A stretch of DNA of 64,000 nucleotides from Phoronis australis (taxonomy: Eukaryota > Phoronida > Phoronidae), in the NCBI GenBank assembly GCA_002633005.1, contig NMRA01000464.1:10131-74130 (forward strand). The letters are read 5' to 3'. This document shows, in pieces, positions 44,159 to 56,100 of the stretch. A model generated the notes under the pieces. It was given only the letters and a program-made list of their open reading frames with translations, searched no databases and had not been told where the DNA came from. Both the position numbers and the translations under genes were made by a program. The stretch's first letter is position 1, and the number at the start of each line of letters is the position of its first letter.

Positions 44159-47100
44159 GTGAGTAGTGCCGTATTATTAACGCTGTGATCCATCATGTAT
44201 GCCTGAAGATTTTCTGCAGTTCGTGCTGCTCCTGGCTAAACTGTCAAAGTCACCTTGCTATCTACCTGTCAAGTGTAGAGGGACCCCTAGGCTTAAAGGA
44301 GCATGCCACCCAAAAAACAACCTATTTTGTATCAATTTAGATGGAGTAGTTGTACTCGATAATGGCTCGTTCGGTTGTGTCACCTGACGGCAGACGGAAG
44401 TGTTGAAATTATCCAATGACGTTGTTGGTTTCACACGCAGTCTGTTCAGCAGTTCACAACACGGGTTACTGGTGTCAGCTTATCGCTTGAAGACATTCAT
44501 TTAACACCAAAAAATGCTGCATCGTTTCTCACCTTCCTCACAGGTTAACGCGACACCTCTCGGCAAGGTGAGGTCGACCATATCAGAGGCGATGTAGATA
44601 TAGACGGATTAAGACGGTAAAAAAGATTAATTAAATCGGGTGACATTTTCCTTTAAGATTGCTTAAAGAAGCAGTTGTCCTCCCAGTCTATTTATTTAAC
44701 GCCTGACAGTGCTTCAGAAAAGACAAAAATGTAACTTAACCCTAGGCCTAAGGCTGGTATGTGACAAGGGTGTCTAAATTTGAGTCAGGGTGTCTATTTG
44801 GGACACACATTCAATTATCAGACCAGTGCAATTACAAATTTTCCCAGGCAACTAGATTGACATGGGTATCAAACACAATACTAGTAGGCAATTACATCGC
44901 CCTGGATGTCACAGGCATACAGAGGCTATAGTACATCCCCACAAAAAGTTACGAATTTCAAAATACAGGAAATAAAATCAATTGAATCATGCATATATGC
45001 ACATGGGTTATAACTAACACATACCAGAAGTCTCAAGACAATTAAATCAAGATAATTTGAACAAATTGATGAAAATCTGTTCGCGGTTTGCTCGAGTTTC
45101 TCTAACGGGTGCCATTTCGAGGAAATTGCGGGAAATCACGCATGTTGAGAAGTCCAAGGGACACAAATCTTACAGATTTCACCTGATACCTTCCTATGCT
45201 ATTTTGCAAGTGTCACGTGCCAGCGTCATGCGACAGCGTCACGCGACAGCGTCACGCGCTAGTGTCACGCGCTAGTGTCACGCGCTTCGCTAAGTCTCGT
45301 GCTAGCCTTTGCCTAACTCACGTGACTCAGTTGAAATCCTAAAGTGGTTATCGCGCGTGTGGTGAAAAAGTTACCGGTGACCAAAAAAGTGGAGTTGGAA
45401 TTCTTTGCCAAAGTCACCTTAATTGTCATAACTAAACTTCATCGAAGATATGTGTAGAAGTAGAAAGGACCACTGAAGAAAGTAAGCCATAGTTTTAAGT
45501 GTGGAATGCATTTTTGACGAGGTGAAAACTCTTAATCAATGACCGGATTTGGCCTACCAACCGTTTAAAATACATGGGACGAAATTGATACAGAAAATGA
45601 TGGGAAATATTGTAGCCCCTAACCGGCCAACCGAGGGGTTACGTGTTGCCTACAAAGTCAATACCTAATAATCACAACTGATGTCACTGACTAGGCAACA
45701 CATAATGATCACCGCTGTTGTCACTGACTAGGCAACATGTAATCCCTCGGCTGGCTATACAGGGCTACTCCAGTCACTTTCTGTACAAATTTCATCCCAT
45801 GTATTTTAAAGAAGTGGTAGCCGAACTACATTTTACATTTAAAATTACCTCTTAAAAAATAATTACTTTCTTCAGCGACCCTTTCTGATTCTATGCATTC
45901 AGTGATGATTGTCTACATTGGGTATTGAGATGACTTTGGTGAAGAATTCCAACTCCACTTCTTTGTTCGCTGTTAACTTTTTTACTGCGCACTCTAATAT
46001 CAAAGTATTTCAACTGACGTCACGGACAAGCACGAGACTGAGCGAAGCATGTGAGACTTGCAAAAAATAGCTTGGCAAGATGTCAGGTGGAATTATAAGA
46101 TTTGTTTCCCTTGGACTTTTTGTTCATTAATAGGCGTGATTTTCAAGTCAGAATCATAGTATATGTTGATTATAACTCCATGTGTATATATGCATGTTGC
46201 ATTTGATTTTATTGGCTGTGTTTTGAGGTGAGTGACTTTTTCATGGGTGTATACTTTCGCCCCTGTGTGCCTGCGGCATTACAGGGTGATTTTACCTATT
46301 GTCACACGTGACTGCCGGGTGTGATGTATAGTCATATATAGCCTCTCTAAATCGCTTGTCAAGTGGTTATTGCCAATTGTACTCTTTGGATGCTCAACTC
46401 TCAAGCAAGCAACTGCGGTTCAAGTCTTGGTGGTGAAAAAAATTTTAATAACGCCTCCTTATTAGTTGCCTAAGCCAGGCAATAACACCAAAATACCCAC
46501 TTGAGAAGATATAGGGAGCACTGTACCCGTCCAGGGCAATAACTGAGAAAACATAGCGCTCTAACCCCCTACCCCTCCATATCTTCACTGTTTGCTTCCA
46601 AAACTGGTTGAACAACCCATGAATAAAAAGTTATAAAGTCAGTGTTGTTTTTCATTGTGTTTGGACACTGCAGCAAAATAAATGAAGTATGATTAAACGA
46701 TACAACAATGTTCTCCACAACCAGTTTTGACTCGTCGGGTACATTTTGGAGTTTTGGTACCAGTTCAGTCCATTTATTCCAAGACTTGATGGACCATCTT
46801 GCCACAGAATGGACCATCTTGCCTCAGAATGGACGTGGATTTTTGAACACATATTTGAATTTCAGCTGAATTTGAATTCTCTGTTTTGCAGAACACTGTC
46901 AGTGTTAGAATGACATTTCTTTACATGTCTGAACTAGTCACTAACTCTCTTCTTATGTTTAGCAAAATGTCATTTAACTGATAACATTTTAAAACCAAAT
47001 TGAAAAATGTCGCTGAAAATACAAATTAATTCAAAAGTGCAAGGATGTGAGACAACATTAGATTCTCAAATTCTATACGAACTTATACTTTTTAAACCAA

Positions 47101-50100
47101 TTTGTTCAATTTTCTCGTTATCATATCTTGTAATTGTTGTTAGAACCTCAGTCTGTTTAACAGCACCTTGTAATTCATAAGAAGGTACCAAACCCTTTAT
47201 ATCACTAACGCTGATCTAAGTTCCTTTGGAGCTGAGCAATTATCACATTAGCAATGATGTCATTGCTGTGTGATATTCATGATGAGGGGCAAAAGGCTTC
47301 CAGAACACTCAACATCAGAATAGATTAATTTCTGGATTTGAAACCTTGTCATCTGTAGTTAATTCTACAAGAATACCATTCAGTTCCCCTCCACACTACC
47401 CCTCACTACATTCTCTCCACCCTTTCTCTGCAGTCAGTTCTCGTTAATCCTACTTCAAAACTCAGCAACTGTATCCAGATGGTCAATATGTGAACGTCTG
47501 CCTCAAAGATGGCTCATTGGTGAGCCTGTGGTGTGAGTGAAACTCATAATAGAGGACCTATCTTGTTAGTTACCTGCGAGCTGATTGTAAAAACTATCGA
47601 CCAATCAGTAGACCTGTTGAAGACTGGTTACCAACCTAATTCAGTTGTATCGGTTATATCTGTTGGAACTCCTGAATATTCAGTAGTCATTAAAGCCTTA
47701 CTCCACTGATGAATTTTGATTTTCTATTTCACTTGATGTCACAAGTAGCAACATTTTGTAAAATGGGACACAGATCAGTTTAAAAGGGTGGAAAATGCAT
47801 TTTGGGATATTGTTGGTCTTTGACAAAATCTTTACTAATATTATTAAAATCTCTTGGTCTGTTTACGCCGACCTCTCGTCTATTTACATTGTCGCGACGA
47901 TTCGGTCGGTCTATTCTGCGTGGTATAGTAGTTAAGGTGCTGGACTCAAATATCCGTATTTTGTTTCAGAAGTCGTGGGTTCAAATCCTTCCTCAGACAA
48001 TATATAATCAAAAAAATCTCGCCATGATGAGTGCACCACATATCNACATTCAGTTCCCCTCCACACTGCCCCTCGCTACATTCAGTTCCCCTCCACACTA
48101 CCCCTCACTACATTCTCTCGACCCTTCCTCTGCAGTCAGTTCTCGTTAATCCTACTTCAAAACTCAGCGACTGTATCCAGATGGTCAATATGTGAACGTC
48201 TGCCTCAAAGATGGCTCATTGGTGAGCCTGTGGTGTGAGTGAAACTCATAATAGAGGACCTATCTTGTTAGTTACCTGCTAGCTGATTGTAAAAACTATC
48301 GACCAATCAGTAGACCTGTTGAAGACTGGTTACCAACCTAATTCAGTTGTATCGGTTATATCTGTTGGAACTCCTGAATATTCAGTAGTCATTAAAGCCT
48401 TACTCTACTGATGAATTTTGATTTTCTGTTTCACTTGATGTCACAAGTAGCAGCATTTTGTAAAATGGGACACAGATCAGTTTAAAAGGGTGGAAAATGC
48501 ATTTTGGGATCTTGTTGGTCTTTGACAAAATCTTTACTAATATTATTAAAATCTGTTGGTCTGTTTACGCCGACCTCTTGTCTATTTACATTGTCGCGAC
48601 GATTCGGTCGGTCTATTCTGCGTGGTATAGTAGTTAAGGTGCTGGACTCAAATATCCGTATTTTGTTTCAGAAGTCGTGGGTTCAAATCCTTCCTCAGAC
48701 AATATATAATCAAAAAAATCTCGCCATGATGAGTGCACCACATATCCGTGCTCGTTCTTCTAAGAACGCATGAACATCTGACGATGGCCAGAGAGTAGAC
48801 CACCCGAAACGTCGTGACAATGTAAATGGACAAGAGGTCGGTGTAAATGGACCGAGAGATTTTAATAATTGTAACATGCCACCACCTCAGATTGGTTTTA
48901 GAAAGTCATGACAAAATCCTTAGTATAAAAACCCATCGCTTTGTGCTTTTATTAGAAATTGACCATTCTGGACAAAATGTTGGACTGCAACCACACTGAG
49001 GTCACGTCACCGATAATGCCACCATTAAATATGTTCTATTGATAGACCTGCTGGTTATGTTGGGAAAAGAGTCTATCCTGCGGTCGGACCCTTAAATATG
49101 GTGATCAGACTTTTGAATGCAGTGGACACTCTATGAACACTCTGGAGGTCAAATCTTGCAGTCTGATCCCAAAATAATGCTATTGCCAGACTATATGAGA
49201 ACTAATGGCAAAAGATGAGATACTGCATTTGTAACTGTTGGAAATAACTGACTTGGTCCGAGTTTGATAGAGCTGCTGAGTGAATGAGTGGATTGGGCTC
49301 TGGACTCCCGTTTGGGAGACCCAGGTTCGAATCCTGGCCTCACTGGCAGACAATTACAAAGGTGTCTCTTACTAATGTGAGCTTGGTCTTACTAGTGAAT
49401 GTACCAAAGGGAAGGAATGAGAACCGGGACATAATGCAAAAGCAGTTTCTGGGGCTGTGCTCATATTTAGTGAATGAGTCTCCTCTCACTGGTTCAGTCA
49501 GTGAGAAAGTGATTGTGCATAAACGGTTGCATTTTGCCCTATTTAGCTGGCTAAAAAGAAAAAGGAAAATGGAATCGGTCGTTTTATTCTGATGAAGTCG
49601 ATCTCGTAATATTTTTTACCGTGACTTGAATTTCAAAATGGCATATGTATACATTGTCTGACTGGAGTTGTCGATTTATTCAACAACATTTCAAGATCAG
49701 ATGGGCGTGGTAATGTTTTTAAACCCACTCCTTTAGAATTGAGTTGAATGCTAAACAGTGCCTAAATACTTCTTTCAAATAATGCCCACGTGCGGAGGCA
49801 GTGTGGCCTGGTTGATAAGTGCCCGCTTTCTTTACTCGAGGTCGTGGGTTCAAGTCACCAGGTCACACCGCTAAACCCTTGAGCCAGGTTTCTAGCTCCT
49901 CAGCTCGGTTTTAACCATATATCAATAAAGCATAAAAATATTTCCAGGTGATCAGTGCAATGGGCCCACATGCGAGGCCTGCGCACGTCTGATACGTGTA
50001 TCAGACCGCCTGCAATTATTTTTATATTTTATATAATGCCCACGTGGTTATATATGTGTTTAATAATGGAAAACATGTAATTGTAAATCTTGTTTATTCT

Positions 50101-53100
50101 TTCTCCACTTTATTGGATCATCTTTCAGAACCAGGGGAAAATATGGAGATGGAGAGAAGAGTGAAACATTCACCTTCACCATGGCGCTGGTTGCGACACA
50201 GTGTGTGGTCAATGCCATATTTGCCAAGGCTGGTGAGTAAAAATGGCAAAAATCCGTACTACTATTCTTGGACAGTCTGTTCTCTTGGGCCCATGAAACT
50301 TTAGCATGCTAAAATTATATTGAGTGCATTTTTGTAACTTGAGAGTTCTGCATCTTCACACTAATGTGAAATAGATTTAGGTCAAGAAAACATGAAGTCT
50401 CGTCTTATTTCGAGTCTGAATTATTGCATTGTTTTGTCATGATATCTTCTTATAGATGTATGGCCAGGGACCTGTTTCATGACAAGTGACTGAAGTCAGA
50501 AATTTGTGACTTCAGTTAAAGTTGATCATTTTGGAATAGATTTCTGATTGAATATCACATAAGGTTTGCTATTGCACTGCATTTTTATTTAGAGATATTT
50601 TTTGACAAAAACAAAAGACAACTATTTCAAATAATATACTGTTCATCTTTTAGTTAGAGTTTTGTGAGGATCTCTTTTCTGTTGTCCAGTGCACCTAATC
50701 AATTAATGTTTTGGATGTCCTATAGCCTCAGCCAATCAACTATATTTTTGTTGAATGATGTTTCTACTTCAGGTGGTCGGATGAAAATTTTTCATTGCAT
50801 TTCTTTGTTCTTCTGTTTCATGAACTATAGAGTTATTCGCGTTACGTGACATTCAAAATCTGACCAGATGCATCGTACACAATTGTATTCACTAGTCATA
50901 GACAAAAATAAAGTGCATAGTCAACATCTGATCTTAGAACATGCATTTATTCATTGTCAAGGACAATACAAAAATAATAAAAACGTGTGAAAAGCGTAAC
51001 CCCAGAAACACATTGCAGGATATTTCTTAAATTATTACCATGGTGACTTATTAGCATTAAAATATGTGTCATTATCAACATTGTCTTGTTGCAGTTATGA
51101 GGATATGGCGGCAGGGTGAAGATGAAACACCCACAAGGTATTATCCCGTCGTGGCCTTCACCTACCTTGGTGCAATGGTGGCCAGTAACTCCGCCCTCCA
51201 ACATATCAACTACCCAACACAGGTAATACATAGATTGAGGATATAGGCTAAGCTAAAATAACCCTTGGCTTTAATTGTGGCTAGCCTGTCAAAGAAGATG
51301 GGGATAAACTGCAGGGTTCAAAATTAGCATAATGTTAAATGTGTCTGGATTTTGTATTTTAGTTTTAAAGTTTCTGAATGTTTCCATGTATCGCAATGCT
51401 TTTGCATCCTAAAATTTTGAATAAGTCAATCACCAGGTGCTAAGCATGTAATAACATAAATCTCAGACAGAAACAAGAAAAAATTATTAATTTCTAAAAC
51501 TGTGTTCACATGTCAGTTGTAAAGTCAACATTGTCAGTTGTAACACATATCATGAATATTAATGACTTTAGGTCTACAATTAAAATATTGAAGACTATTG
51601 GTGCAGGAAATTACAACTTTGGCATTCACAGGTCTTACCAAGAAATGTACATGTTGACAGTTTTAGAAATTTATTTAGATTCATAACGTTTTAGATGCCC
51701 CTGTTTTCCTCAAGCATTTGTGGCCATATTTTGTTGTACCTCAGAGATGTTCTCAGTAATTTCTCTGTCAGAACCTATACAGCTGTGTTAACAGTGAAAA
51801 CAATGAAGATTTGTTGCTTCTTAATCTTGATTTTGCTTCTCACTTTCAAGGTTACAAGTTACAAATGATTCAATGTTCCAATAGTAAGTTCAAACCCTGA
51901 GCTTACCACTAACAGTAGCATTCTTTTCTAAATAACTACAGCTTTACAAAAACCAGTGTGCATTCCCAATTTGACCTGCCAATACCATTTAGTGTAGCCC
52001 AGAAGTTTTAGCATATTGAAGTAAAGAGTGGTGAGTTAGTGGAGTGTTTATCTCCCCTGTGTGATTTTGACTCCCACAGATCAAATCTGGTGGGCCCTTG
52101 TGTCAGATCTCTCATCTTTAGCTTGGCACACTAAAATTAGCTCTACATGGGTGGGCCAAAAATGACCCACTTTGGAATGAGATAAAGTAAGAATGAAGCT
52201 GTTTATTAAGCGAAAAACATCTATGAGCTCCAGTCTGACCTCAGAACAACTGTAGACAACAAAAAATGTTGAAGTGCCTTATTTCACAATTCGGTTTTCT
52301 GTTACCATCTCAAAATTAAGTCTCATAAAGGTATTACAATGGAGTGCATCAGTTATGCAGTGGTGAAATATAGATACAGACAAACTCATAAGTCTCCACA
52401 GGACTTACTTGAGAATTTTAACCAACATTTTGTCTGATGCTGCCAACTTTTTCAAGCGTGAAAAAGTCAACAATGTCCTACAAAATGCTTAGAATTCTCG
52501 ACCTGTGTTTAATAAAGGATCATCGAGTTGGGTGTCTTTGATGAACTTTGCTCAGACTTATTTGTTTTTGTATTTTTGACAGGTTCTTGGTAAGTCTGTG
52601 AAGCCCATTCCAGTCATGCTGTTGGGTGTACTGTTCGCTGGGAAGCGTTACCATCTTGCCAAATATTTGTGTGTCCTACTCATTGTGATTGGTGTGGCGC
52701 TGTTCGTGTATAAAGATAAAAATTCCTCCAAGGTCGGAGAGCACACATTTGGTTGGGGAGAGATATTTCTGGTAAGACATGACTTTGTACAAATGGCCTC
52801 AGTTATCAGTGACAGTTAATCAGTAACTTAGAGTAATCTTGTCAATTTTGGTTTCATTGAGTGACGCCTTTACTTATAAAATTGTTTCTATAATTTTTTA
52901 CGTCATATATTTCTATGCACCCACTTGAGCGCATTATGCCGTCTGTCCACCATTGCATCTCCAAAATCCCTTGATGGATGGATGGGGTTGCATGAGTGAA
53001 TATTCTCATGGATCTGACCACTGTTGGGCTCCTAGTGGCAATCTTATTTGCCTCTGTCTTTGAAGTTTGACGGATTTTCACAATATTGGGCAAATAAGTA

Positions 53101-56100
53101 TCTATTAAGAAGATAGCAATACCTTTCTGTTCTCGGATGTATTTGATGCATATTACACCATATAGTGGCCATTTTTATTGCTTCTGAATACACCTCTCTA
53201 TCTGCCAAACCATATACTTTGTCAGTTGTGTTCCTACTAAGAAGACCGGGGTTAATGTTAACTTTTGGACGGTTCTGGCTATTGTGCCGCCCCCTAGTGG
53301 CTGTTCCTACTACACACTTTTGCGGGATCTTTGTTAAAACTTGCAAATGTATTTCTGTAATGGTGATGAGTCAGATGGATCTGAGAATCACTGTGCCCTG
53401 TAGTTACAATTGCACTTTTTCCTTTTTCCTCTGCATGTTTGGAGTTCCTTGACAGATTTTTGTAAAATTTGGCAAATAGGTTTCTATTAATGAGACGATG
53501 AAACTTCTATTTACGAATGGATTATATGCCACCTAGTAGCCATGTTTATTACTTTCAAGTTTGGTTTTTGGTGTCTGCCATTCTGTGGAAAAATTGTAAT
53601 GTGTGCTGCTACTGAAAAAGAAGAGTAAATGATTTTCAGATGGGTCCGACTACTCTAGCCCCTAATAGTGGCAATTTTGTGTTTTGCCTGTGGTAACTAA
53701 GTTCCTTAATTGATTTTCATGTTATTTGGTATTGAGAAGAGTACCACTGTCAGGGATTTTGGGACAAGTCTGACTACTGTACAGTCCCCTAGTGGCAATT
53801 GTGTTTGTTCTTTGTTTTTGCGTTGGCATCTACAAAGATCCTTGATGGATTGTTCAAACAAGTTACTATTACATAGATGACAAAACTTGAACTGTTTCAG
53901 GCAGATTGGCCTACGTTGTACCTCCCAGTGGCCTTTTTATTTATTTTTACGTCTGTTCGTTGTCGTGCACCTCCCTATCCTTCAAACTGCTTGAAGAATA
54001 ATGGTGAAAAGTGCCAAGTGTGTCCCTACTGAAGAGAACATTGCTGACTTGCTTTGCACCCTTAGATTTTAAGTAAATGCTAGTATTGTTCCTTTTTGTA
54101 GAAATGTGTTTGATAGTAATGACTTGTAGTCTTTGCACGTATAGTGGACAACTGTTTTCAAATAATGGTCTAATAAGTGTGTTCAAATTATATCTGTAAA
54201 AAGCATGTGTTTAGAAGATTTCAATCATCAGTCAACCTTAAACATTTTTGTGTAAGGTAGATTGAAGATATACTGAATGTCCTCTTTTACTCACAGTTAC
54301 ATTGTACAACTGGTAGTCGTTTGTTGGTAACAACTAACACCAGATAGGTAACAACTAACACCAGATATTTCCTACACGGTGTTGACTTTCGTTGTTCTCG
54401 TTCACATTTGAATGAATTTTCCATGTTTGGTTTTAGTTAATATCTCTGACACTAGATGGCCTCACTGGAGCCACCCAAGAGAAGATGAAGAGTGTAGCCA
54501 AAACCAAACCTTACCATATGATGTACAGCATGAACCTGTGGTCTATAGCATGGCTGTCAATAGGTAAAGTGTTCATCAATGAACAATTTTGAAATTTTTA
54601 CTGCAACACAAGAATACTATGTTGAGAACGCGCATTCATACACACAGTCATGCGTGTGTCAGCTGGACCTGGCTGAACCAAGTTGATGTGACTATTATAT
54701 GCAAAAAGTGGAAAAAAACTTTGACAATGGAAACTTTCTTGTGACATTTTGAACATTTTGAATTGTGACAATAGGCGTTGTACTAATTGTCTCATTTGTC
54801 TCATGCCTGGTCTTCTTAGATGTGTGACATGGAGTGAAACATGTCTGCTTGTATTGAGGGCCTTCATGGACAGTAATACTCTGCACCTGGTTAAAGTGAA
54901 AAGCAATAGTTTTTCTGTTGTTGCCTGTGCTGAAAATGTAATGCAAAAGGCCCACATCTTGGTTCTGCGTTTATGTCCATTCGGCAAACATGATCAACTA
55001 ACGCAGACTGCAATAGCAAGCCGTACATTAACCTTCACAGACTGCATTCAATAACCAGCCGTACGTTATATTTGTTCAATGAGCTCTTTCTGAGCAGTTT
55101 ACCTCACTTTCTGTGGTTGAATGGATACAGACATGGTAGCAGAAATTGATGCAAAAAAGACTTTCCAACATATCCACGAATCTGTATTGTTACTAAAGGT
55201 AACATTAAAACTGCTTTCCCCTAAATTAAAGAAATTAATAAAGCGAACCACTGGATGTGGAATTCTTTCTCAGTATCAACCACTATCAAGCTCTCCATCT
55301 TAAAATTTTAAGTACAGTATGTCTACATACTCCCTCAGTGGTGGTAGTCTTAAAGCAGTGGTAACTTTCATGATGTGTCTTATACAATCTATCCTGTCAT
55401 AACTATAGCATGCATTTTTTGTTTCCGTGTACCCATGTCTTTTTTGAGTTGTCTATTGAATTTTTTGACGGTTCAGTGTGACAGTTTTGTGTTTTGTTTC
55501 AGGACTCATCTCCACTGGTGAATTGTGGCAGTACATAGCATTCGTACAGCGGTACCCTCACGTTCTTGTCAACATTTTAATATTCAGTCTGTGTAGCGCT
55601 ATTGGGCAGGTAAGGTGATGGGCCATTCTTTTAAGTCCCAAAATGTACTTAATTTTTAGCAGTTTCCTTAAAGTTCCTTGTCTAAGTTCGCAGCCAGTTA
55701 TATTTTGTGATTACTCAGTAAAGCAATTAATGTTAGCAGCTTCACAAAAAGTATTCATTGTTACTGGAAAACAACAGTCATTTGAATAAAAAATATGGAA
55801 CTTTCTACATGGACATTCTTGTAAATAAAAGTACAAACCCCTAATTATTTTGTAATTACTATTCCTCTGACCATAATTAAATGTGCTTGCAACAATAGTG
55901 GCACGGCCCAGTCAGCCAAGTGAGGAGTTTCCTGTCATACTGTTTCTTCATTCACTTCCATTAAGCAAACAATGACCATTTCCCTATTGAAAGCAGTGTG
56001 TGTGTGCATGCATGCGTGTGTGTTTGCATCTGTCACTGTGTCATTTGCTCAGTGAAGTTCAATACAGAAATAAGATGCATCAAACTGATGATTAGGTCAT

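Larger units (their letters stand above)
47377..48746. repeat. 702-bp tandem duplication joined at an N
   Basis: Copy A (47377-48044) and copy B (48079-48746) align over about 668 bp at a constant 702-bp offset with only a handful of differences. Copy A stops exactly at the N at 48045. A partial third start (ACATTCAGTTCCCCTCCACA) fills 48046-48078. This may be a real recent duplication or an assembly join of two alleles. Confidence 0.9.
48541..48870. mobile_element. Fold-back element enclosing a tRNA-like sequence and a hammerhead-like core
   Basis: The 66-bp left arm (48541-48606; TATTATTAAAATCTGTTGG...) pairs with the 66-bp right arm (48805-48870; CGAAACGTCGTGACAATGTA...). The interior of about 200 bp carries the tRNA-Leu-like head. 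A CTGACGA...CGAAACGTC motif spans the inner edge of the right arm. The left half is duplicated in copy A (47839-48044). Confidence 0.75.
48871..50128. other. End of SLC35B1 intron 1
   Basis: Apart from the two tRNA-like heads no feature is seen. The 102-codon frame at 49284-49592 starts inside a tRNA-like repeat and is not a supported gene. Confidence 0.4.

Noticed and set aside
45217-45290. CRISPR-like array
   Set aside because: Units are contiguous 13-mers without spacers, in a eukaryotic intron.
47915-48001. Functional tRNA-Leu(CAA)
   Set aside because: The layout fits but the acceptor stem is not complementary and the sequence is part of a repeated fold-back unit.
50129-50304. Alternative reading of SLC35B1 exon 2 in a longer frame (49996-50304)
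   Set aside because: The splice sites and the neighbouring exon phases require the other frame, which gives the conserved [16 protein letters not shown] segment.
54598-54987. 129-codon minus-strand frame in SLC35B1 intron 5
   Set aside because: No domain, lies in an intron opposite the gene, and competes with another frame over the same bases.
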